DNA of 64,000 bases, from positions 80,538-144,537 of the forward strand of contig JAXDNJ010000007.1 in NCBI GenBank assembly GCA_034669505.1, in the 5' to 3' direction. Origin of the DNA: JAFASC01 sp034669505 (GTDB lineage Bacteria; Pseudomonadota; Alphaproteobacteria; Rhizobiales; Beijerinckiaceae). Below the pieces are notes generated by a model. It was not told where the DNA came from, made no database searches, and saw only the letters and a list, made by a program, of their open reading frames with translations. Shown here piece after piece: positions 1 to 7,085 of this stretch (within the stretch, counting starts at the first letter, position 1; the number at the start of each line of letters is the position of its first letter). A program made the translations under genes and the position numbers.

Positions 1-826
1 GATCGATCGTCCGCTTCTGCTGCCCGACCATGAGCCGGATCGCGTCGTCGCGTGTAAGCTTCGCCAGCCGATTACGCGGCCCGGTCACCTCTTGGCGAAA
101 ATCCTGGTGACCACGCGGCTCCGCCGCCATGCGATGCAGCCATTCGAGTTCGTCCCGCGCTTCCTCGTTGACAAGCTTATCGATCGCCCACGCCCGCAAG
201 CGGTGGCGATCGTCCGGATCAAACAGCAGGCGCGCTTCGGCAAGGGTGAGCCCCAGCTCGGTCAGCGCAGTGAGCGTCGCCGACAGGACGCGCTGCATCG
301 TCGGCTTTGTGTTCATGTCCTCTTCGCCCCACATGCGCTCAAGCGCTTGCAGCGTCGCCTCGGCGATCACCGTCGGCTCGTATTCCGCCGACGGCAGCTG
401 CAGTGGGTTGATGCCGGTCACGTGCGATCCCGCGTTCGGATCGACCAAGTGAATGGTGCGCGTATCGGTGAAGCCGCGCTCATCCAGCCAGGACAGCATC
501 GAGCGGTACAGACTGTCAGGATGATTGCCGTGCGGATCGATGATGCAGACGCCGCGGCCTTGGACGATGTCTTGCCGGGCGCATTGCTCAATAAACTTCG
601 TCTTGCCGCCGCCGGTCGTGCCGATCGCCAGCGTGTGTTCGAGCCGGGCGCGCACCGAAAGAAGGAGCGGCGCGCCGTTTCCGTCCCGACCGGGGACGAT
701 CGCGCCGGGATCGGCGCGCGGGATCGGCGCCGGAACTAGGTGTGGAAAGCGGCCGGCGAGATCAGCCCGGAGCGCGTTGCGGCGCTCGCGGGCTTGCACC
801 GCAATTTCGCGCTTGCCTGCCGTCAT
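1..826 (-). CDS. HerA/TraD/VirD4-like DNA-translocating ATPase (partial, cut by window edge)
   Basis: The reverse strand is open from an ATG at 826 to base 1, giving 275 residues without a stop; the rest lies outside the window. A Walker A motif (GTTGGGKT) lies near residues 69-76 and a Walker B-like IDPHG near 96-100. This pairing is typical of VirD4/TraD coupling proteins and HerA-type translocases that pump DNA through a membrane or into a transfer channel. The start overlaps the stop of the upstream coiled-coil gene by 4 bases, so the two are probably co-translated. Together with the integrase at 3259 this suggests a conjugative or mobilizable element. The role in DNA transfer is inferred from the family and not proven. 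Confidence 0.8.
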   Translation of the reverse strand, partial: MTAGKREIAVQARERRNALRADLAGRFPHLVPAPIPRADPGAIVPGRDGNGAPLLLSVRARLEHTLAIGTTGGGKTKFIEQCARQDIVQGRGVCIIDPHGNHPDSLYRSMLSWLDERGFTDTRTIHLVDPNAGSHVTGINPLQLPSAEYEPTVIAEATLQALERMWGEEDMNTKPTMQRVLSATLTALTELGLTLAEARLLFDPDDRHRLRAWAIDKLVNEEARDELEWLHRMAAEPRGHQDFRQEVTGPRNRLAKLTRDDAIRLMVGQQKRTID

Positions 827-1581
827 TTGCGCGGGCGCCGACGAGCGCGTTCGATCTCGGCATCGATATCTCGGGTATCGAGGCCGTCGGCGTTCCTTTC
901 GGCGCGACGGCGAATGAACTCGTCTTCGGCCGCGCCGACCTGCCCCTGCGCATCTGCGACGCGGCGACGATGCTCGGCAAGCACGGCGTTCTGTTCTTCG
1001 AGCGACAGCTCGTATTCTCCGATCCGTTGCTGCCAGCCCATGTCGTAATAGCGCAGGCCGTGCGTGTGTTGCGCCTCAAATTCCTGTTCGGCGTTCAAGA
1101 GACCGCGACGCGTGATCGCGTGCTGCTCCCGCGCCGACGTGAGCCGCGTAAGAGAATGCGTCAAACCCACTTCCCTCTCCGCGAGCTCTTCGCGCCGGCG
1201 AGCCTCAGCAAGGTCTCCCTGGTGTTGCAGGCCGCGCAGCTCTTCGCGCCGCGCGATCTCGCGCTTGAGGCGGTCGGTCGCGAGGATTTCGGGCAGTTCC
1301 GCCAGTTCGTGACGCATGCGCGCGTTGGCGATGAGGCTATGGCCGAGCGCAGTATTTGCGTCGACTAGCCCGCGCTGCGCATTTTCGCGCCGCGTATATG
1401 CATCGTATGTGCGCGTGTCGCTATTGGCCTGCCAACGTCTCGGGATCGAGGAGATGACGCCGCCGGTTTCGACGCGCAGCGGCTGCGGCTTTGCGGGGGC
1501 GAGCGCAAATTGGCGCGGCTCTCCAGTCGTCACCGCGCGCGAGGGCGGGATGATTTCGTATTCTTTGTCATAGCTGGACAT
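823..1581 (-). CDS. hypothetical coiled-coil protein of the integrative element
   Basis: This 252-residue protein has no domain I recognise. From about residue 60 onward it is rich in Ala, Arg, Glu, Leu and Gln with long charged helices (RREELAEREVGL, EHRRRVADAQG), so an extended coiled coil is likely. The start MSSYDKEYE is chosen because GGAG lies about 7 bases before it; an ATG five codons upstream has no better signal. No signal peptide is visible. It lies between a small membrane protein and the DNA-translocating ATPase, overlapping the latter by 4 bases, so it may be a structural or accessory part of the same transfer apparatus. That function is inference. Confidence 0.65.
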   Translation of the reverse strand: MSSYDKEYEIIPPSRAVTTGEPRQFALAPAKPQPLRVETGGVISSIPRRWQANSDTRTYDAYTRRENAQRGLVDANTALGHSLIANARMRHELAELPEILATDRLKREIARREELRGLQHQGDLAEARRREELAEREVGLTHSLTRLTSAREQHAITRRGLLNAEQEFEAQHTHGLRYYDMGWQQRIGEYELSLEEQNAVLAEHRRRVADAQGQVGAAEDEFIRRRAERNADGLDTRDIDAEIERARRRPRK

Positions 1582-1605
1582 GATGAATCTCCGCATCCGA
1601 ACGCC

Positions 1606-2013
1606 TTACCGGCGGTGGGTAAGGCGCCGCACGCCGCGGTCGTGCAGGGTGATTTGCTTGAGTTCGTCGTACGCGGCTTTCATCCGCGCAGCGTCGATCG
1701 TGCTCGCCATCAGCTCCGTCTGAGCGTCGACTTTCCTCTTATGTGCGAGTGTCAGACGCGCTTCTTCTTCGTATCTCTCGGCCTGATCCTCTGCGCTTTC
1801 ACAGCTGCTCGACCCTTCCAGCGATTTTGCAAGATAGTAGAGTGCCACGAGGAGCACGCCGACGACCGCGAGCACGAATTCACCACTGTACCCAATCCAG
1901 CCGCCGTCGGATTGTCTGACCCAGTAGCGACCGCCATACCAATATTGCGCGTAAGCGGGTGTGCTGAGGATCGTGCCGGCGATCAGCGCCGCTGCTTTAG
2001 CCTTAGTCCACAT
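1606..2013 (-). CDS. hypothetical membrane protein with signal peptide, element-encoded
   Basis: This 135-residue protein starts at MWTKAKAAALIAGT, where GGAGGT stands just upstream; the longer reading back to 2088 has no such signal. It has an N-terminal signal peptide with a likely cleavage after AYA, a short Tyr/Trp/Gly-rich segment, one transmembrane helix (about residues 46-66, FVLAVVGVLLVALYYLA), and a charged C-terminal helix. The predicted topology is an inner-membrane anchor with a cytoplasmic coiled helix. It is the first gene of a three-gene reverse-strand operon leading to the DNA-translocating ATPase. I recognise no family. Confidence 0.65.
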   Translation of the reverse strand: MWTKAKAAALIAGTILSTPAYAQYWYGGRYWVRQSDGGWIGYSGEFVLAVVGVLLVALYYLAKSLEGSSSCESAEDQAERYEEEARLTLAHKRKVDAQTELMASTIDAARMKAAYDELKQITLHDRGVRRLTHRR

Positions 2014-2211
2014 TTTGACCTCCATTGTCGGGAGTGGAGGTCGCGACCATTTCATTGCCGCGAAGGGAGCTAAAGGCGGATTCCGCACGCCCGGTTAGAT
2101 CGCGAGCACAACCTTGCAGGGCGCCATATGCGGGGTATGATTCGCGTAGCCATCTGTCTTGTTGCCCGGCACCTCACTGTTGGGATGTCGGATTAGCAAG
2201 ACGGAGCGCAG

Positions 2212-2451
2212 ATGATCTCTCACAGCAGTAGCGATCCGGCCCCCGCGCCGCGGAGGCTCGAAACTGCGTCAATCGAATACTTCGCAATCCAGCTCTCCCC
2301 TACCACCGACGGACGCTTCTTTGTCGGCATCGAGGCGACGATCTGCGAATGCGAAGGTGAACTTTCACAAATGGAGTTGGCGCACCAGCGTGTCGCATCG
2401 CTCGACGATGCGCTCGCGGCGATCCGTCACGCAGTGACTCCAGCTCATTGA
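2212..2451 (+). CDS. small hypothetical protein
   Basis: A 79-residue protein reads from ATG with GGAG five bases upstream. The middle (VGIEATICECEGELSQ) and the C-terminal segment (RVASLDDALAAIRHAV) look like a small alpha/beta fold. It is divergent from the reverse-strand transfer genes across a 198-base intergenic space and lies 17 bases before the next small gene, so the two are probably one transcript. No family is recognised and its role is unknown. Composition matches its neighbours. Confidence 0.5.
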   Translation: MISHSSSDPAPAPRRLETASIEYFAIQLSPTTDGRFFVGIEATICECEGELSQMELAHQRVASLDDALAAIRHAVTPAH

Positions 2452-2468
2452 ACCAATGGAGAAGTCCA

Positions 2469-2729
2469 GTGTCTAAGCAGAACGAACCCGCCTATCGCGC
2501 CTACTCGGTGATCAAGCGACAAGGCGCCGACGACTTCTGGCTCCAGATCGGCGCGGCCTTTCCGCACCAATCCGGCGACGGAATGAACGTGATCCTTCAA
2601 GCTTTGCCGTTGCCGGATGGCGACGGCGTCTGCAAGATTGTGCTCCGGCCGCCAAAGGATGATCAACAGTCCGAAGGTGGTGGGCGCGGTGGGAATGATA
2701 ATCGCAAATCCGGCTTTCAACGCCGGTAG
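2469..2729 (+). CDS. small conserved hypothetical protein of mobile regions
   Basis: An 86-residue protein starts with GTG (VSKQNEPAYRAYSV), where GGAG lies 7 bases upstream; an in-frame TTG seven codons earlier is less likely. The core has the pattern YRAYSVIKRQGADDFWLQIGAAFPH followed by a segment like NVILQALPLPDG, which resembles small proteins I recall from transfer regions of alphaproteobacterial elements. This resemblance is from memory and was not searched. A rho-independent terminator lies about 20 bases past the stop, ending the transcript that begins at 2212. Confidence 0.6.
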   Translation: MSKQNEPAYRAYSVIKRQGADDFWLQIGAAFPHQSGDGMNVILQALPLPDGDGVCKIVLRPPKDDQQSEGGGRGGNDNRKSGFQRR

Positions 2730-2747
2730 TCGCCCGCCTGGCAGACT

Positions 2748-2772
2748 CAAAGCCGCCCGAGGGCGGCTTTTC
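2748..2772 (+). terminator. rho-independent terminator after the two small genes
   Basis: AAAGCCGCC and GGCGGCTTTT form a 9-bp GC-rich stem around a 4-base loop and run into T residues. It lies about 20 bases after the stop at 2729, in the orientation that would end the 2212-2729 transcript. Confidence 0.8.
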
Positions 2773-3046
2773 GTTGGTGTCACAACTGAAATACCACACT
2801 TTAAGAAACATGCTGAACCGCACCGACCCAGCTGCGTTGACAGCGGCAGCTTTGATGAAAAGCTGAAGTGCACAAATTCTAGGAGGGCGTGCGGTCCAAC
2901 TCGGTACAAAAAGTGAGCCGTCGATCAACGGCGGCTCAGTTGGCGCTGCGCGCCCATGACTCACCAGTGAGAAACGTCATGGCACGCAACAGCAGCAAGC
3001 GTAAGCTTAGCATATTGACGTATATTCCCGCGTAGAACGTGAGGCG

Positions 3047-3508
3047 ATGCTGGTGGTTCCATCGGCGTTGCCGGCCCAGATGCCGCCGCGTTTCTACACG
3101 TTTGAGGAGGTCGCGGAGCTTCTCCGGGTGAGCCCCCGCGTCCTTCGGGAGACGCTGCAGAAGGTTTTGGATAAGCATCCTGATCTCGGTCGGCTGATAG
3201 GCCGTCGGCAGAGGGTGTTCAGTGAAGCTGATGTGGTACGTCTGTACGAGGCACTGCCATGGCTCTCAAACTCGTTCGCCGACACAGAGGTAAGAACTGG
3301 TATATCCGCGGGACCGTCGCAGGCTGTCCTGTCGATGAGAGTACGCGAACTGCTGACCGAAAAGCCGCCGAAAAGCTCCTCGCTAAACGATCCTGGGAGC
3401 TTCAAGAAGCGAGCATCTTCGGTCGAAAGGCGGTCGCAACATACCTCGAAGCAGTCTACTTCTACCTCCACGCCGGAGGAGAAAAGCGGTACCAAGCGCG
3501 GCTCGTAG
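3047..3508 (+). CDS. excisionase-like helix-turn-helix protein, overlapping the integrase
   Basis: The ORF starts at ATG 3047 with GAGG just upstream. Residues about 13-67 form a winged-helix or MerR-like DNA-binding domain (YTFEEVAELLRVSPRVLRETL, then a wing around GRRQRVFSEADVVRLYEAL), as expected of a recombination directionality factor or small element regulator. From about residue 72 the frame runs over the start of the integrase for 250 bases and becomes a low-complexity Ser/Thr/Arg/Lys tail. That tail looks like an out-of-frame shadow of the integrase, so the functional protein may be only the first 70 or so residues, or the original stop may have been lost. Confidence 0.6.
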   Translation: MLVVPSALPAQMPPRFYTFEEVAELLRVSPRVLRETLQKVLDKHPDLGRLIGRRQRVFSEADVVRLYEALPWLSNSFADTEVRTGISAGPSQAVLSMRVRELLTEKPPKSSSLNDPGSFKKRASSVERRSQHTSKQSTSTSTPEEKSGTKRGS

Positions 3509-4305
3509 AGCATTTCGGAAATACCCCACTCGCTCAGATCGATCAGAACACGATTGATCGTGCTGCTCGACTGCTTCTTCCGGAGGCGTCTCCGGCAACT
3601 CGCAATCGGCAAGTCTACACGCCCATATCGGCCGTGCTGAAAGACGCGGCGAAACGCAAGATGTGCGAATGGCGGCAGATCGAGAGACCCTCCCAACCTC
3701 CCGGCCGGGTTAGGTATCTCACTCCCCCGGAAGCGGATAGCTTGATCAGCGCGTGCGAAACGCACCTTCGCCCGCTCGTGATTTTTTTGTTCTACACCGG
3801 CTGCCGAGTTGGAGAAGCGCTTCACCTCGACTGGCGCGAAGTTGATGTCGCTAGCCGCCAAGTTCAGTTTCTGAAAACCAAAAGCGGGAAGGCACGCGGC
3901 GTCCCGCTCCACGCCCGGATAGTAGACGCGTTGGGGAAATTACCCCATCGCGAGGGTCGCGTTTTTCGACGACCCGACGGCGAGCCTTATGCCGAAACCG
4001 CTGATCGCGCGGCTTCCGGCGGCTCCATCAAGACTGCCTTCCGCGCTGCGTGCCGGCGCGCCGCGATTACCGATTTCACGCCGCATGATTGCCGGCACAC
4101 GTTCGCGTCGTGGCACTACGCCGCGAATCGCAACCTGGCCGCCTTGATGGAGATTGGCGGATGGAACTCCGAGCGGATGCTGCTCAGGTACACGCACGTG
4201 AACGTGGCGCATCTCATCGAATCCATCGACGTGCTGCCCTGGCGGGGAAAATCTGGGGAGCCGGAGTTCGTCCCGGCAGTAAAGAAAGCGAATTCAAAGA
4301 CTTAG
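3259..4305 (+). CDS. int: tyrosine-type site-specific integrase
   Basis: A 348-residue tyrosine recombinase that would catalyse integration and, with a directionality factor, excision of the element. All catalytic residues are visible: R183 (GCRVGEAL), K208 (KTKSG), H276 and R279 (HDCRH), W302 (GGWNSE) and nucleophile Y311 (LLRYTHV). Residues about 1-150 form the arm and core-binding part, and 150-330 the catalytic domain. GAGG lies seven bases before the ATG. The C-terminus lies 13 bases from a 49-bp copy of the 3' half of tRNA-Gly(GCC), which fits the usual integrase-att arrangement. The excisionase-like gene overlaps its 5' end. Confidence 0.95.
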   Translation: MALKLVRRHRGKNWYIRGTVAGCPVDESTRTADRKAAEKLLAKRSWELQEASIFGRKAVATYLEAVYFYLHAGGEKRYQARLVEHFGNTPLAQIDQNTIDRAARLLLPEASPATRNRQVYTPISAVLKDAAKRKMCEWRQIERPSQPPGRVRYLTPPEADSLISACETHLRPLVIFLFYTGCRVGEALHLDWREVDVASRQVQFLKTKSGKARGVPLHARIVDALGKLPHREGRVFRRPDGEPYAETADRAASGGSIKTAFRAACRRAAITDFTPHDCRHTFASWHYAANRNLAALMEIGGWNSERMLLRYTHVNVAHLIESIDVLPWRGKSGEPEFVPAVKKANSKT

Positions 4306-4318
4306 CGGTTTCGCGCGT

Positions 4319-4367
4319 AACCTTGCCAAGGTTGGGGTCGAGGGTTCGAATCCCTTCGCCCGCTCCA
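4319..4367 (+). repeat. attachment site: 3' half of tRNA-Gly(GCC), distal junction of the element
   Basis: The sequence begins at the 5' strand of an anticodon stem, reads through the loop TTGCCAA (anticodon GCC), a variable region and a T-arm (GAGGGTTCGAATCCCTT), and ends in CGCCCGCTCCA. This matches the 3' part of a tRNA-Gly. The D-arm and 5' acceptor strand are missing upstream, so it is not an intact tRNA gene. Elements that integrate in a tRNA 3' end leave such a partial copy at the far junction; the intact gene should lie at the other end, left of the window. Confidence 0.85.
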
Positions 4368-4429
4368 AAAATCACAAAAAATCGGTGTCGGAAGTTCGCG
4401 ACGGCGGCTTTTGAGCGGCTCTCCCCCGC

Positions 4430-5863
4430 CTATCGCACCAGCACGTTGCGGAATTGCCAGGGATCGGACGTGTCGATGTCTTCCGGAAACAGTCCCGGCC
4501 GGTCGGTGAGCGGCGTCCAATCGGTGTAGACGCCAATCATCGGCCCGAGATAGAGCCGCTGCACTTCAAGGCAGCGGCGGAAATCCATCTCGTCCGCCTC
4601 GACGATACCGGCTTCCGGATTTTCCAGCGCCCATACCATGCCGGCGAGCACGGCCGAGGTCACCTGCAAGCCCGTCGCGTTCTGATACGGCGCGATCCGC
4701 CGCGTCTCTTCGATCGACAGCTGCGAGCCGTACCAATAGGCGTTCTTCTTATGGCCATAGAGAAGCACGCCGAGCTCATCGATGCCGGCGACGACTTCGT
4801 TCTCGGTAAGGATGTGGTCTTGCGGCTGCACGATTCCGGCGCGGCCAAAGAGTTCGTGCAACGACAAAACCGCGTCATCGCAAGGATGGTACGCATAGTG
4901 GCAGGTCGGGCGGTAGCTCGCCAGTCCGAGCCAGCTGCGCACCGTGAAATAATCCGCGATCGAGATCGATTCGTTGTGCGTGACCAGAAAGCCATATTGC
5001 GCGCGCGGTGTCGGCGTCCATGAACGCACGCGCGTGTTGGCGCCGGGCTGTTTCAGATAAATCGCCGCGCCACAGCCGCTTTGATGCTTGCCGGCATTAT
5101 CCGGCATCCATTTCTCATGCGTGCCCCAGCCGAGTTCGGCCGGCTGCATGCCTTCCGACAGAAAGCCTTCGACCGACCAGGTATTGACGAAGACGTTCAG
5201 CGGCTTGTGTTGGCGCGCATACTGCGTGTCGCGCTCGGCGATGTGGATGCCCTTGATGTCGAGCCGCTGCGCGAGCTCCGCCCATTCTTCGCGCGTTTGC
5301 GGCTCGGCGGCTTTATCGCCGAGGTCGGCGGCGAGGTTTAAGAGCGCCTGCTTGACGAACCACGACACCATGCCGGGATTGGCACCGCAGCAGGAAACTG
5401 CCGTCGTGCCGCCCGACTCATCGCGTTTTGCCGCAAGCACGGTTTCGCGCAACGCATAATTCGAGCGCGCCTCCGGCCCCAGCGATTTGTCGAAATAGAA
5501 GCCCGGCCAGGGCTCGACAACGGTGTCGATATAAAGCACGCCGATCTCGCGGCAGAATTTCATGATGTCGAGCGACGAGGTATCGACCGAGAGATTGACG
5601 CAGAACCCCTGGCCCTCGCCTTCCCCGAACAAGCGGCCGAGCACGTCACGATAATTGTCGCGCGTGATGGCGAGATGCTCGAAGCGGATGCCACGCTGAT
5701 CGAGTAGCGCACGGTCGGAATCATCTGGGTCGATCACACTGAAGCGTGCGCGGTCGAATTCGAAATGCCGTTCGATGAGCGGCAATGTGCCGCGGCCGAT
5801 CGAGCCGAAACCGATCATGACGACCGGACCGGTGATGCGCGCGTGAACGGGCCATTGCGGCAT
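4430..5863 (-). CDS. hss: homospermidine synthase
   Basis: This 477-residue protein matches bacterial homospermidine synthase in length and sequence. The enzyme makes sym-homospermidine from putrescine, using NAD+ as a prosthetic group, and is a typical polyamine route in rhizobia. A Rossmann motif follows the start (VVMIGFGSIGRGTLP), and later blocks include NLSVDTSSLDIMKFC, DTVVEPWPGFYFDK and CCGANPGMVSWFVK. The ATG at 5863 (MPQWPVH) is chosen because residues upstream of it in the longer frame are compositionally random and overlap the neighbour's promoter region. It lies at the host side of the element junction, so it is the first chromosomal gene after the integration site. Confidence 0.93.
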   Translation of the reverse strand: MPQWPVHARITGPVVMIGFGSIGRGTLPLIERHFEFDRARFSVIDPDDSDRALLDQRGIRFEHLAITRDNYRDVLGRLFGEGEGQGFCVNLSVDTSSLDIMKFCREIGVLYIDTVVEPWPGFYFDKSLGPEARSNYALRETVLAAKRDESGGTTAVSCCGANPGMVSWFVKQALLNLAADLGDKAAEPQTREEWAELAQRLDIKGIHIAERDTQYARQHKPLNVFVNTWSVEGFLSEGMQPAELGWGTHEKWMPDNAGKHQSGCGAAIYLKQPGANTRVRSWTPTPRAQYGFLVTHNESISIADYFTVRSWLGLASYRPTCHYAYHPCDDAVLSLHELFGRAGIVQPQDHILTENEVVAGIDELGVLLYGHKKNAYWYGSQLSIEETRRIAPYQNATGLQVTSAVLAGMVWALENPEAGIVEADEMDFRRCLEVQRLYLGPMIGVYTDWTPLTDRPGLFPEDIDTSDPWQFRNVLVR

Positions 5864-6020
5864 GGGCGGACGCTCCGAGAGGACTGGAAGAGCGCGCCTT
5901 GAAACAGGGGCGCACGGTAAGGTCAAGACAAAGTTGACTGAGGCTTGCCTGCCAACGCGGCGGCGTGCCGCGCGAACGCAAAGCAGCGCGCAGCGTTCAT
6001 CTGCGAACATGGAGATGATC

Positions 6021-7040
6021 ATGACACGCGAAGACACAGACGCGTCGCGCCGCCTCGTTGTCGGCGGGCTCGCAACCGGCTTGATCGCGGCGGTGAATGC
6101 GCCGGCCGCGGCACAAACGTCCACAAGCACGATGGTCGCGGTCGCGGGAACGGCTCCGCCATCGCAGCAAAATCCTGTGACGAAATATCCGAAGCCGCCC
6201 TTCCAGAGGCAGGAACAGGAATGGCCGGGCCTCGCCAGCAAGATGAATCCGCCGCCCGATCACGGCGAGACGAGCTACAAAGGCTCGGGCCGACTCGCGG
6301 GACGAAAAGCGCTGATCACCGGCGGCGATTCCGGCATGGGCCGTGCCGCGGCCATCGCTTACGCGCGCGAAGGCGCGGACGTGGCGATCAATTATTTTCC
6401 CACCGAAGAGCCGGATGCGCGCGAGGTCATCGCATTGATCAAGGACGCGAGCCGGAAGGGCCTCGCGATTCCCGGCGACCTCCGGGACGAAGCGTTCTGT
6501 CAGCGCTTAGTCGAGGAAGCGGTGCGCGGTCTCGGCGGTCTCGACATCGTCGTCTGCAATGCCGGCCGGCAGCAGGCGCATCAGTCGATCCTCGACATCA
6601 CGACCGAGCAATTTGACTGGACGATGAAGACCAACATCTACGCGCCGTTCTGGATCATCAAGGCTGCATTGCCGCATCTGCAGCCGGGTTCAGTGATTAT
6701 CGGCACCGCATCGGAGCAGGCCTATGATCCCTCGCCCGATTTGTATGATTACGCGCAGACGAAGGCCGCGACGATGAACTACGTCAAATCGCTGGCGAAA
6801 CAGCTCGGATCGAAAGGCATTCGCGTCAACGCCGTCGCACCCGGGCCGATCTGGACACCGTTGCAGGTCAGCGGTGGCGCGACACAGGAAAAACTGGAGA
6901 AATTCGGCGGCATGACTTCGTTCGGCAGGCCAGGGCAGCCGGCAGAACTTGCCTCCATCTATGTGCAGCTTGCCGCGGCGGATGCGAGTTTTACGACGGG
7001 GCAGGTTTACGGTGCGGCGGGCGGTACGGGGCAGCCCTGA
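6021..7040 (+). CDS. SDR-family oxidoreductase with a twin-arginine-type leader
   Basis: A 339-residue short-chain dehydrogenase/reductase of the YhdF/glucose-1-dehydrogenase-like group. The cofactor motif is TGGDSGMGRAAA near residue 100, NNAG is replaced by CNAGRQQAH, and the catalytic YxxxK is Y244-AQT-K248. The start MTREDTD has GGAG six bases upstream. Residues 10-32 read SRRLVVGGLATGLIAA then APAAAQ, a twin-arginine followed by a hydrophobic stretch and an AxA-like cleavage site, suggesting Tat export of the folded, cofactor-loaded enzyme. The substrate is unknown. It is transcribed away from hss. Confidence 0.85.
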   Translation: MTREDTDASRRLVVGGLATGLIAAVNAPAAAQTSTSTMVAVAGTAPPSQQNPVTKYPKPPFQRQEQEWPGLASKMNPPPDHGETSYKGSGRLAGRKALITGGDSGMGRAAAIAYAREGADVAINYFPTEEPDAREVIALIKDASRKGLAIPGDLRDEAFCQRLVEEAVRGLGGLDIVVCNAGRQQAHQSILDITTEQFDWTMKTNIYAPFWIIKAALPHLQPGSVIIGTASEQAYDPSPDLYDYAQTKAATMNYVKSLAKQLGSKGIRVNAVAPGPIWTPLQVSGGATQEKLEKFGGMTSFGRPGQPAELASIYVQLAAADASFTTGQVYGAAGGTGQP

Positions 7041-7085
7041 GGTTCTCCATCTAAGCGAACGAGCTTTCACTCAGATGCTTTTGGA

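Noticed and set aside
92..739. A 215-residue + strand ORF at the left edge
   Set aside because: It is an Arg-rich shadow of the reverse-strand ATPase, whose frame carries real Walker motifs.
2914..2938. An inverted repeat TGAGCCG/CGGCTCA upstream of the HTH gene
   Set aside because: The stem is short, no T-run follows, and no other feature supports a terminator or operator.
4319..4367. An intact tRNA-Gly gene
   Set aside because: The D-arm and 5' acceptor strand are absent, so it is a partial copy.
5864..6241. A 126-residue N-terminal extension of homospermidine synthase
   Set aside because: It overlaps the SDR gene start and has no similarity to the family N-terminus.
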